Shown here piece by piece: positions 1 to 7,028 of a stretch of 11,579 bases of DNA. The stretch covers positions 1 to 11,579 of the forward strand of contig JALLAP010000622.1 in assembly GCA_036939355.1 (NCBI GenBank), given 5' to 3'. The position numbers and the translations under genes are program-made. Position 1 is the first letter of the stretch, and each line of letters begins with the position of its first letter. The stretch is from Thalassiosira profunda (Eukaryota > Bacillariophyta > Thalassiosirophyceae > Thalassiosirales > Thalassiosiraceae). Below the pieces are notes generated by a model. The model made no database searches. It was not told the DNA's origin and worked only from the letters and a program-made list of their open reading frames with translations.

Positions 1-274
1 TGGGAGGCAAACAACCGGACGAGAGATTTTTTTGTCACAAATGCAGTTACCGTCACGTGGCGGGCTCTGAACACGTGATGTCGTGGCTTGAGCTGTTTTT
101 ATGCGAGGCAGCTGTTAGGCGGTGCAAGCTTCGTAGTAACGTAGAATGTCGTCGCTCACGCTCAATCGGAGCTTGTTGCTGCTGCTAGGTCGGTCTTCTC
201 TTCTCTCTCCCCTCTCGTTCACCCCCGGCTCTCTAAGCTCTCACGCAACTGGATTTTTAGCACGTATTTTATCT
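1..274. other. 3' flank of the PPIL2-like gene, no gene recognised
   Basis: This stretch lies downstream of the minus-strand PPIL2-like stop codon and runs to the window edge. I see no RNA gene and no convincing coding region. An ATG at 146 opens a short leucine-rich frame that looks faintly like a signal peptide, but the frame soon runs antisense into the PPIL2-like coding region and has no recognisable domain. A CT-rich patch lies at about 192-220. Two CACGTG hexamers lie near the left edge and are listed separately. Confidence 0.4.
54..77. promoter_or_regulatory. pair of CACGTG (G-box/E-box) hexamers
   Basis: Two exact CACGTG palindromes occur at 54-59 and 72-77, 18 bp apart start to start. 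CACGTG is the core site for bHLH and bZIP regulators in many eukaryotes. It is inferred, not shown, that these sites serve a promoter. No gene start is evident beside them, so they may belong to a gene beyond the left edge or be chance. Confidence 0.2.
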
Positions 275-1567
275 TTACCATCCACTGAAATCGCTAAAGT
301 TTGTCTTCTTGGGAGGAGGTGGCAGCCGGGATACCACAGGGTCTTCGGCGCCGGCCTGAGACTCCGATTTGCTTTGCTTCGCCCGCTTTTTCGACTCCTT
401 CTTGGCCGTCTTTAGATACTTTCCAACAACAAAGGGAGAGGGGACGCTCTCCTCCTTTACATCTTTGGGAGAAGGCAGGGCAGCCGTCTTTGATGGAGAG
501 CTGCTGCCTCCCAGTGCCGCCGCTTTGAGCGATCGGTCCGATTGCCGCTTCTCCTCCTTCTTCTTCAGGATCCTCTTTCGCTCGATCTCCAACGCCTCGG
601 CCACGGGATTCTCCAGGATTTCCATCTTCTCGATCCTGATTGTCTCCAACGGCCGATCGGTCTGTTTGTCGGTCGGCACCTCCTCCAGCCTCCGCAGGAT
701 CTCCAGCCCTCCGGCCACCTTCCCGAACACCGAGTGCTTCCGATTGAGGTGGGCGCACGATTTGTAAGTGATGAAGAATTGCCGTCGTTCGTCGGTGTAA
801 ATACTCATTTTCTCCTTGGCACTGCCAGCAGCGGACGATTTGTCGGCATCGCTGTCCGTCTTGAGCAATTGCTTCGCCTGCTCTTCGGCCGCCCGTTCCC
901 GCTTCCTCTTCTCCTTGTCCAGCTTTTCCAGGATGCGCGATGCCGTGACGCTGTGCTTGACGTTCCCCGACGCCGACGAATTGAGTTGTCGCGTATTCTC
1001 CTCCCGCATCGTGCTGATGTGACTGAAGTTCTGTATGTCCCTCAATCTTTGCAGCACCTCGTCGTCCGGATCCTGCAGCGTGATGACGTCGTCCTTGGTG
1101 AACTTCTTCCCGCTCACAAGGTCAAGATTGTTTTTGGCTTTGATGTTGAGCTCGTGATATGCCTCGTAGGAGATGACGTTGGCCTCATTTCCCGGAGGTC
1201 TTTGGCGAATGGCCACCACCTTCGTGCGGTTGGTGAAGGTTTTGTTGAGCACGGGACACTGCCACTTTCCCGTAGACTCGTCCCGGTCCATATTCAGACT
1301 GATAAGATCGCGGCTCGTCATTTTCTTCCCGGTTACAGGGTCACTTTTGTGCTTCATCAGATGCTGCATGATCGATTTGTTGTCGAATATTATCCCATCG
1401 GAGGTGCACACCGGCGTTGAGTAGGGAGTCAAAGTGAGCGCGCAGCAGTCGAAGGGCAGGGGGCGGGCGGCCCCCGAGTGGACGGATCCCGAGCCCGACC
1501 GGAGGGATTGGTTCGCCCGGTGCTCTCGCGCGGATTGATATTGCTTTTCCTTCTGGCGTTTCGGCAT
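275..1567 (-). CDS. PPIL2: PPIL2-like U-box protein with truncated cyclophilin domain
   Basis: The predicted 430-aa protein resembles PPIL2/Cyp60, a nuclear spliceosome-associated protein pairing an N-terminal U-box E3 ligase module with a cyclophilin peptidyl-prolyl isomerase. The start at 1567 (MPKRQKEKQY) matches the basic family N-terminus. The frame stays open upstream to 1765, but that extension looks non-coding. The U-box region spans about residues 37-112 (LPFDCCALTL, PVCTSDGIIFD, CPVLNKTFTN), followed by ISYEAYHELNIKAKN. The cyclophilin part is only about 60 residues (262-322): QFFITYKSCAHL, KHSVFGKVAGGLE and TDRPLETIRIE. The C-terminus keeps the family ending (VGKYL, then FSDFSGW). 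Missing are the cyclophilin N-terminal strands, the catalytic-Arg FHR motif, the QGGD motif and the GxLSMAN motif; roughly 100 or more residues collapse into residues 250-262. The U-box role may persist, but isomerase activity is unlikely as written. This is either a real in-frame deletion or an assembly deletion. No intron is needed. Confidence 0.85.
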   Translation of the reverse strand: MPKRQKEKQYQSAREHRANQSLRSGSGSVHSGAARPLPFDCCALTLTPYSTPVCTSDGIIFDNKSIMQHLMKHKSDPVTGKKMTSRDLISLNMDRDESTGKWQCPVLNKTFTNRTKVVAIRQRPPGNEANVISYEAYHELNIKAKNNLDLVSGKKFTKDDVITLQDPDDEVLQRLRDIQNFSHISTMREENTRQLNSSASGNVKHSVTASRILEKLDKEKRKRERAAEEQAKQLLKTDSDADKSSAAGSAKEKMSIYTDERRQFFITYKSCAHLNRKHSVFGKVAGGLEILRRLEEVPTDKQTDRPLETIRIEKMEILENPVAEALEIERKRILKKKEEKRQSDRSLKAAALGGSSSPSKTAALPSPKDVKEESVPSPFVVGKYLKTAKKESKKRAKQSKSESQAGAEDPVVSRLPPPPKKTNFSDFSGW

Positions 1568-1963
1568 GGTGAAAGAATGGGCCTGGAGAGGAGCGGCGCG
1601 GCGGCTTGGACGGTGCGGCGGCTGCGGCGAGGGCAAGGGCGAGGACAGGGTTGCAATTTGCAAGTGTGATGTGTTGTGAGATTTTGTGGCTGGGTGGAGG
1701 GATGGCTGGGAGGTGCTGGATCTTGTGGAGCAAATTTCGCCATCCACCGACCTCCGACCGCTCACAAGACTTCTTCAGCTTGCGCAATGACGGGTCGTGA
1801 ACACCCGAGCCCTCCACACTCTTCGCCAGCGTGCTCAGCGCTGCTCCTATCCTTCGGTGGTAACAAGCTGACGGGCGCTGCGCGGAAAGTGCGGAGGTGC
1901 ATATCGTTATGAGCAGGAATAAAGCGAGGTGCGGTGCATGGGTGCAATCAGACGTGAGCAGCC
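1568..1963. promoter_or_regulatory. divergent intergenic region, probable bidirectional promoter
   Basis: These 396 bp separate two head-to-head starts (1567 on minus, 1964 on plus), so both promoters should lie here. The half next to the PPIL2-like gene is GC-rich, with repeated GGCGGC and GGCGAGGGC runs at about 1597-1650. I see no clear TATA box, RNA gene or conserved coding segment. Small frames on both strands are low-complexity and match nothing I know. The promoter call rests on gene orientation only. Confidence 0.4.
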
Positions 1964-2689
1964 ATGAATACATTTGGGCCAGCGACAGCCGACACTCCAG
2001 TCGGCGCGATGAGCTTCGACGATCGCGGGGGGCTCTTCGACGATGAGACTGGCAATCGAGATCAGGGCTTGGAGATTGTCGTTATTCCGTACCGCCCCTC
2101 CCCCCCTCCGAAGCCGCCGCGGCCACCCTCGCGCAAGAAAAAGAGTGGCGTGACAGCGCTGCCGAGCCCGGCGAGCGACGAAACCAAAGAATGCGACAGT
2201 GATGGCGGCGTCCTCTCCCCACCGCCGCCGCCAAACAGGGACAATCTGTTCACGCCGCGAAGTCGTTCTGCAATGGCAGAGGCCGAGGGACACGACGAGA
2301 CTGCAACTCCCCCACCCCCTGCCAAAGGATCGTTGAAATCGGCCGAGAGCATGGCACTGACGGGTGGGGCGAAAGATGACGATGCGAAAAGCAGCAACAA
2401 TGTAAAAGCTGCACCTGAACGGAGCCACAGCGTCGGGCCCACGGCCACCAGTCGGAGTCACAGCAATGCTGCTGCATCTTCCAACAAAGCCAGTGCCCGA
2501 TACAAACACAGCAACTCCGAACCTCCCCGGGTCCGATCCAAATCGACGCCCCCCGTCGCAACGAAGAAACCCAAAAATTACAGGGAGAAGTACGGCNCCG
2601 TCCGACCCCCAAAAGGATGGTCGCGAGGGACCGGAGCCATGGCCATACCAGCAGCCATGGCGGACCTCGTGGAATCACATAACGATTAA
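1964..2689 (+). CDS. proline-rich, probably disordered protein of unknown function
   Basis: This frame of 241 codons encodes a low-complexity protein rich in Pro, Ser, Lys and Ala with no fold I recognise. The ATG at 1964 is the first in frame; an alternative Met lies at 2009. Residues 43-60 hold a basic polyproline stretch (YRPSPPPKPPRPPSRKKK), a typical SH3- or profilin-binding pattern. Two more Pro runs lie near residues 86-90 and 116-119. Residues 153-196 carry spaced Ser motifs: RSHS twice, HSNSEP, and RSKSTP, an exact RSxSxP 14-3-3 mode-1 motif. The tail (YREKYG, then RPPKGW) is basic and aromatic and may be the most conserved part. Base 2597 is N, leaving residue 212 as Thr, Ala, Pro or Ser. 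I see no membrane segment or signal peptide. A scaffold or cytoskeletal-regulatory role is a guess. Coding status rests on the long open frame and its position. Confidence 0.6.
   Translation: MNTFGPATADTPVGAMSFDDRGGLFDDETGNRDQGLEIVVIPYRPSPPPKPPRPPSRKKKSGVTALPSPASDETKECDSDGGVLSPPPPPNRDNLFTPRSRSAMAEAEGHDETATPPPPAKGSLKSAESMALTGGAKDDDAKSSNNVKAAPERSHSVGPTATSRSHSNAAASSNKASARYKHSNSEPPRVRSKSTPPVATKKPKNYREKYGXVRPPKGWSRGTGAMAIPAAMADLVESHND
2597..2597. other. ambiguous base N inside a coding region
   Basis: A single N falls in the first position of codon 212 of the proline-rich protein (NCC). The frame is open on both sides and the flanks are not duplicated, so this looks like an uncalled base rather than a collapsed gap, unlike the N at 10896. 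Confidence 0.9.
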
Positions 2690-2945
2690 AGTTCATGCTG
2701 TTAGATTTTAGGCCCCTATCGACCCAGTAATCAAAATGACCGCGTGATTCGGCTTGTCAAACGCTGTTTAGGGATAAGAAATCTTGTTTGTAGGGCCTTC
2801 ATGAACCTTGCTTGAGTGAGGGCCACTTCTCCCCCACTTGTTTTCAAAGGGTGATGTGACAAATTTTATAGCCACCATTCGGATTTCATGTGACGTGTCT
2901 CGAGCCCGCCGCGGGGCGCCCGGCTGGCACAGGCTAGGTCGAGAC

Positions 2946-4268
2946 ATGCAGCGCCACCTCCTATCCGCGGCGTCCACTGCGTGCGTCGGCGCCGCGCTGC
3001 TCTCCCGCCGAGGGGTCCGCGCATTCTCCGTTGTGCCCTCGGCGGCGGCGGCGGCGGCGGGACGCTCGTCGGGGACGACGCTCGATGGCAGATTTGCAAA
3101 GCGAAGAGCAGGCGACGGCGGCAGTGCATCGACATCTAGTAGTGCTTCGTCGTCAAGCTGGATCTTGCGGGATGCGTCGACGGCATCAGGCGATGGGGAT
3201 CCGAGCCCTTTTCCTGGGCTGTACGGAAATACCCTCCTTTCAATTCAGCAGTGCATCGACGCCGCTGAGTTGCAGCAACAGATGACGCAAACTGCAAACC
3301 AGCCAAAGGTAGTCTTCGTCGACGGCTCGTGGTATCACAAGCCCGATCCATCCACCGGCCTCCTGCGCAATCCTGCCGAAGAATACATCGACGGACCTCG
3401 ATTGCCAAACACGCGGTATCTCGACATTGACGCCATCGCCACCACCTACGACCTGTTTCCCGAATGCAATCCGAAGGGACTGCCGCACATGATGCCTCCT
3501 CCGAAGTTGTTTGCGCTGGCGATGGATGCGTACGACATCCACAGCGAGGACCACGTAAATGTTTATGCGAGACGGGGGGCTCTCTTCACGCCCCGAGTGT
3601 GGTTTCTTTTCTTGAGCATGGGTCACGATCCAGGACGAGTACATCTGGTGCAGGGATCACTCGAGGACTACGCCGAGGCGGGCGGTATGGTCGAAACGCA
3701 TTCACTGATCGAATCTGAGAAAAAGGATGGAGAGGGATACTTTGCAGAACGATACGCCGACTGCTTCGACGGAGGCATACTGAACGTGCCCCTGCTGCAT
3801 CAGAAGTACTACTCCACCGCCGTTCCTCAGTACAACGCAAACGTCCCAAGTGCCCGGCATATGTGCGACAAAGACGAAGTCCTCGAAGCGGTGATGAGCA
3901 ATATGGATGGTGGAACTGGATCCAAAACTGTGATCTTGGATACGCGAGGATCCGGCTACTCGGTGAAAGGTCACATGCCATCGGCGATACACCTCCCCTA
4001 CGCATCAATTGCCACACAGGACAATTCGCTGGCCATTCAACCAAAGGAAGCGCTGAAGGAGCTGTTCGAGGAGCGCGGAGTCGACTACCTCGATCCCGGG
4101 TTGAAAATCATTTTGAGCTGCGGCAGCGGGGTGTCTGTATGCCACGGGTATTTGGCATTGAAAGAACTGGGCCGGCCAATCACCGAGGACAACACGAGGA
4201 TCTACGACGGAAGCTGGGCCGAATGGGGAAAGGAGGAGGACACGCCCAAGATTCTTCCGGATGAATGA
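2946..4268 (+). CDS. MPST: 3-mercaptopyruvate sulfurtransferase (tandem rhodanese), organelle-targeted
   Basis: This 440-aa protein is a two-domain rhodanese that transfers sulfur from 3-mercaptopyruvate to thiols or cyanide in cysteine catabolism. The inactive N-terminal domain (about 120-255) shows VFVDGSWYHKPD, RYLDIDAIA, LPHMMPPPKLFA and FTPRVWFLFLSMGH. The catalytic domain (about 327-428) shows ILDTRGSGYSVKGHMPSAIH, KELFEERGVD, and the active loop CGSGVS with nucleophile Cys392, then IYDGSWAEW. A CGSGV loop is typical of mercaptopyruvate enzymes; thiosulfate sulfurtransferases usually have CRxGVT. The start at 2946 (MQRHLLSAAS) begins a presequence without acidic residues that ends in R-A-F-S (25-28), like a mitochondrial R-3 processing site. 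The frame stays open upstream to 2838, but that extension is not presequence-like. A linker with six Ala (33-38) and a Ser-rich stretch (60-72) precedes the fold. Plastid import cannot be excluded. No intron is evident. Confidence 0.93.
   Translation: MQRHLLSAASTACVGAALLSRRGVRAFSVVPSAAAAAAGRSSGTTLDGRFAKRRAGDGGSASTSSSASSSSWILRDASTASGDGDPSPFPGLYGNTLLSIQQCIDAAELQQQMTQTANQPKVVFVDGSWYHKPDPSTGLLRNPAEEYIDGPRLPNTRYLDIDAIATTYDLFPECNPKGLPHMMPPPKLFALAMDAYDIHSEDHVNVYARRGALFTPRVWFLFLSMGHDPGRVHLVQGSLEDYAEAGGMVETHSLIESEKKDGEGYFAERYADCFDGGILNVPLLHQKYYSTAVPQYNANVPSARHMCDKDEVLEAVMSNMDGGTGSKTVILDTRGSGYSVKGHMPSAIHLPYASIATQDNSLAIQPKEALKELFEERGVDYLDPGLKIILSCGSGVSVCHGYLALKELGRPITEDNTRIYDGSWAEWGKEEDTPKILPDE
3042..3059 (+). 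repeat. (GCG)6 trinucleotide run coding poly-Ala
   Basis: Six perfect GCG codons encode Ala33-38 of the sulfurtransferase, in the linker between presequence and enzyme. Such a run may vary in length among strains with little effect on folding. Confidence 0.85.
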
Positions 4269-4333
4269 GTTGGGATCCTCACAGCTAGCACTTAAACCAT
4301 CAACTCCAACGCCCCGAGTGTCGACACAGTTAG

Positions 4334-4364
4334 TATCGTACTGCTTACGCTAGAGAGTACGATA
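4334..4364 (+). other. perfect 9-bp inverted repeat, possible 3'UTR hairpin
   Basis: TATCGTACT (4334-4342) and AGTACGATA (4356-4364) are exact reverse complements around a 13-nt loop, 65 nt past the sulfurtransferase stop and 118 nt before the hydrolase start. This could be a 3'UTR stem-loop or a palindromic protein site. It is not a bacterial terminator: the tract after it is not T-rich and the context is eukaryotic. The rest of the 214-bp gap (4269-4482) shows nothing I recognise beyond a C-rich stretch at about 4400-4440, likely in the hydrolase promoter or 5'UTR. Confidence 0.4.
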
Positions 4365-4482
4365 GATAACTTTTGCAACCGGCTCCGCTGGCCGCCGCCA
4401 AGCTCACCCCACCTCCCACACACATCACCCCCACCCCTCGTCGGCGTGGTCGGCGCGGATGTCGCCCCACCCACACTAACCC

Positions 4483-5532
4483 ATGAAGTCGCCTCCGCTC
4501 TCGCCCTACGGCGTCTTCGCTGGACAGCTCTTCCAGTACAGCAGCACCGGCCCGTCGCTCATTGCGTTCGAGTCCTCGCCTCGTCAATTGGACCAGGCGA
4601 TGCAATCCGACGCGCCCAACGCGAGCAACAAATGTATCTTGGTTGGAGGTCTGAGCGACGGGCCCATCCCCACACCCTACGCCAAGCTCCTCGAGGAGAG
4701 GTGCCATGGACTGGGATGGAGCCTCGTCCAACCGATTTTATCATCGTCATACCTTGGCTTCGGCAACGGGTCGTTGGCTCAAGACACCGAGGAGTTGCAA
4801 CTGCTGATGGAATACCTCTGCTGCCATCACAACGCAAAGAGATTTGCGCTCGTGGGTCACTCTACCGGATGCCAGAATGGTGTGCACTTGCTGAAATTTG
4901 GCAGGAAGGAAATGGTGGACAAACTGAAGGTGCGCTGCTCGTTTGTATTTGATGCACCTCTTGTGTACTACCTGCTGATGAATTGCAATTGATAGGTTGT
5001 GGCGCTGCAAGCACCGGTGAGCGATAGAGAGTCGCTTTACATGAACCCTGGTGATCATGCCTCGAATATAGCGCACGCTCGATCGCTCGCCAAGGATGGC
5101 AAAGGAGAGGAAATGATGCCCCGATCAGCTTTCTGGGCACCCATCACCGCGTTGCGGTATCTAGCTTTGTTCGATGTTCGGAGCGCCGCAGGACTGCCTG
5201 GTGGCGAGGACGACTTCTTCAGCTCTGATTTGACGGATGAAGAGTTTCAGGAAAGGCTGGGGCATGTTGGAAAGATAGGCACAGAAACGGGGCTGCATCT
5301 GCTGGCCGCATTCTCGAAGAAGGACGAATACGTGCCGGATAGTGTCGACAGAGATTTACTCTTGAAGCGAATGGTAAATGCAATGAACGGCGACTCCAGT
5401 GGGAGGAAAGTGGCAGAGGGGCTGATGCTGGCGACTGCAACTCACAACCTGTCAGAAGGCGAGGGAGACAAAGAGGAGTTTGTAAATGCCGTGGGAAGAT
5501 TGATGGAGCAAGTTACGTCCGAAGGAGCATAG
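4483..5532 (+). CDS. DUF1749-type alpha/beta hydrolase, spliced (two exons)
   Basis: Joining exons 4483-4929 and 4996-5532 gives 327 aa, close to the usual length of the DUF1749 (UPF0613) serine-hydrolase-like family of fungi and algae. The N-terminal part has CILVGGLSDGP (51-61), the family's GGLxDG oxyanion-loop region. The nucleophile elbow is ALVGHSTGCQ with Ser127. Exon 2 begins VVALQAPVSDRE, a family hallmark, and supplies Asp259 (SKKDEYVP) and His299 (ATATHNLSE), so the triad looks complete. Unspliced, the frame hits TGA at 4990-4992, which would cut off both Asp and His; hence the intron call. There is no signal peptide or membrane segment, so the enzyme is probably cytosolic. The family has no well-established substrate; an esterase or lipase role is inferred. 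A small insertion (DFFSSDLTDEEFQERLG, about 222-238) lies before the Asp strand. The gene follows the sulfurtransferase in tandem, with no sign of functional linkage. Confidence 0.9.
4930..4995 (+). other. 66-nt spliceosomal intron, phase 0
   Basis: The donor is AAG|GTGCGC at 4930 and the acceptor TTGATAG|GTT at 4995. A branch-like TGCTGATG lies at about 4973-4980, roughly 20 nt before the acceptor. The length is a multiple of three, but the in-frame TGA at 4990-4992 means a retained intron truncates the protein. Removing it joins KLK to VVALQAPVSDRE, restoring a contiguous family motif, which is strong evidence for the exact borders. Confidence 0.88.
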
Positions 5533-5833
5533 AAGATAGATAAGATGTGAATGTCAGCCGAGTCCTTCTATGCATCACTTTGGATATTTGCGCTGCCCCA
5601 TTAAACGCACAGCCAGGCATCAAGCTGCAAGTTGCTTTGCGAGTTGCTCCTTTCCTTGCTTTGCTGCCAACAATGATCGCTAAGATTCATCGCTAAGATT
5701 CTCCAAAGATTTTTTCCGCCGCTCCCCTTCCCCTCCTGCCCCAGCACCCACATGGTGCACCCCCACCACCCTGCCCCTCCCACTCATTGGACGCCGCGGC
5801 CGCCCCCTCCAGCTCCCTCCACCGGCCAGAACT
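5533..5833. other. intergenic region between hydrolase and DUF1275 gene
   Basis: These 301 bp hold the 3' end of the hydrolase and the promoter and 5' leader of the next gene. The right half (about 5714-5824) is strongly pyrimidine- and C-rich. A 13-bp direct repeat lies at 5676-5701. I see no RNA gene, conserved frame or clear TATA box. Confidence 0.4.
5676..5701. repeat. 13-bp perfect tandem duplication upstream of DUF1275 gene
   Basis: ATCGCTAAGATTC occurs twice with no spacer, at 5676-5688 and 5689-5701, about 133 bp before the start codon. It may be a duplicated regulatory site or a simple replication slip. Nothing else supports function. Confidence 0.5.
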
Positions 5834-7006
5834 ATGCCGCGAGCGACCATGCTGCTGGCTGGCATTGCAGCTGTTTCCCTGGTGTGCACGTGTTCGGCCG
5901 CCGCCGATTTCCCGTCGGCGTCTCTCGTGCACCGTCGGCACAACCAGCAACAGAGGCGGAGGGCGCAGGCGAATCTCGATGGTGCGGGAGCTTTGAAGGG
6001 CGGGCAGCTTTCGGTTGCGGGAGCTTTGGGTGGCGGGCAGCTTTCGGTGGACGATCAGCTCGATATCTTGAAGCTGGGATTCATCCCTCCATCCAAGCCG
6101 CCAAAGGGTGAATTGGACCACCGCAAAGACTTGGCACATATCAGCCGAGGCGGCAGCGTGGAAGAGGACCAGCCACGCAGTTTTCTACCTGCGGTCCTGG
6201 CCTACCTCGGCAGCCTTTTCAGAGGGGGCTCCAGCAACGGCATAAGCGTGGAAGATGGCGGCGAGCCACGCGTCTATTTTCCGCCGCTGGCGTTTGCGTC
6301 CACGATGGCATTTCTTGCCGGATACTCCGACGTCATTTGCGTCATCAAGTTCCAGTGCTACGCGGCCATGATGAGTGGGAACGTCGTAGTAACGTCAATG
6401 GCTTTAGCTGAAAGGAAGTGGACCGAGGCATTGGAGAGATTGTCTCTAATTGGGAGCTATCTCCTGGGGGCTGCAAGCGTGCGCTCCATTGAATCGATGC
6501 ACCGTCAAAGAGCAGAGCCTGAAACAAAAAGCAATCAGCACCTCACGATAGTTGCGCCCATTGTCGCATTGATATTTGCAGTGGCCAACAAGCTGGTTAT
6601 GGGGGTGCATTCAGGCGATCAGAAATGGAAACTGGCATTGCTTTCCTTTGGATATGGCATGGTTTACGCATCGGCGAACCAAGCACTCAACGCGACAATC
6701 ACGCAATTGCTCACTGGACACATTGTAAAGCTGGGCACGGCGGTATCAGATCGATTTGTCGGGACTACGAGGCAATGGAATGCGGGGTCTCTGCTTTCAC
6801 TGTGCATACTCGGGTCATTTATCGCTGGCGGTGCATGTGGGACTCTCAGCCTTCCATCGGTGCCCAAAGACTTCCCGTTCTTCACAGTGCTTGGAATAGG
6901 ATACGCACTGGTTCTCTCATTTTACGGTGACACGAACAGCACGCACTGGCCCATCTACTTGGGCGTCTGCGCGTGGCTGTGTGGCTGGGTGCACCTCATG
7001 TTGTAA
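5834..7006 (+). CDS. YoaK/DUF1275-like multi-pass membrane protein with signal peptide
   Basis: This 390-aa protein has an N-terminal signal peptide (LLAGIAAVSLVCTCSAAA, about 7-24), a charged repeat-bearing segment (about 32-145) and a membrane domain (about 150-390). The membrane domain resembles DUF1275/YoaK, bacterial proteins of unknown transport function. Family features are FASTMAFLAGYSDVIC (154-169), the MxGN motif (MMSGNVVV, 179-186) and LLTGHIVKLGTAV (292-304), matching the second half-repeat's TG..x.LG pattern. Hydrophobic spans lie near 151-172, 203-217, 238-256, 265-285, 317-338, 348-365 and 372-389. The N-terminal extension is absent from bacterial YoaK, which is usually about 200-250 aa. 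It holds an exact-length 11-aa tandem repeat (51-72) and two RGGS motifs (105-108, 130-133). The signal peptide is followed by ADFPSAS, which resembles but does not match the diatom plastid Phe+1 motif, so either plastid envelope or secretory membrane is possible. The start at 5834 is chosen because it gives a complete signal peptide. Substrate is unknown. Confidence 0.8.
   Translation: MPRATMLLAGIAAVSLVCTCSAAADFPSASLVHRRHNQQQRRRAQANLDGAGALKGGQLSVAGALGGGQLSVDDQLDILKLGFIPPSKPPKGELDHRKDLAHISRGGSVEEDQPRSFLPAVLAYLGSLFRGGSSNGISVEDGGEPRVYFPPLAFASTMAFLAGYSDVICVIKFQCYAAMMSGNVVVTSMALAERKWTEALERLSLIGSYLLGAASVRSIESMHRQRAEPETKSNQHLTIVAPIVALIFAVANKLVMGVHSGDQKWKLALLSFGYGMVYASANQALNATITQLLTGHIVKLGTAVSDRFVGTTRQWNAGSLLSLCILGSFIAGGACGTLSLPSVPKDFPFFTVLGIGYALVLSFYGDTNSTHWPIYLGVCAWLCGWVHLML
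5984..6049 (+). repeat. 33-bp tandem repeat coding AGAL-x-GGQLSV twice
   Basis: Two adjacent 33-bp units encode AGALKGGQLSV and AGALGGGQLSV, residues 51-72 of the DUF1275-like protein. The DNA copies are nearly identical, suggesting a recent in-frame duplication in the luminal or stromal N-terminal segment. Confidence 0.85.
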
Positions 7007-7028
7007 GCAGATACATATGATAGCGTTA

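Noticed and set aside
146..415. plus-strand frame starting with a signal-peptide-like MSSLTLNRSLLLLL
   Set aside because: Most of it is antisense to the PPIL2-like coding region and it lacks any domain; a spliced gene cannot be fully excluded.
542..1420. 292-codon plus-strand open frame
   Set aside because: It lies wholly antisense to the PPIL2-like gene, has no domain, and its composition mirrors the real gene's codon pattern.
1568..1765. 66-residue N-terminal extension of the PPIL2-like protein
   Set aside because: It is Ser/Pro/His-rich without homology, while MPKRQKEKQY at 1567 matches the family's usual N-terminus.
2062..2448. minus-strand frame with a hydrophobic start, opposite the proline-rich gene
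   Set aside because: Its Gly-rich low complexity is the complement of Pro/Ala codons on the plus strand; no recognisable domain.
4990..4992. in-frame TGA in the hydrolase as a selenocysteine codon or pseudogene stop
   Set aside because: A GT-AG intron at exactly this place removes it and restores the family motif; no selenocysteine is expected here.
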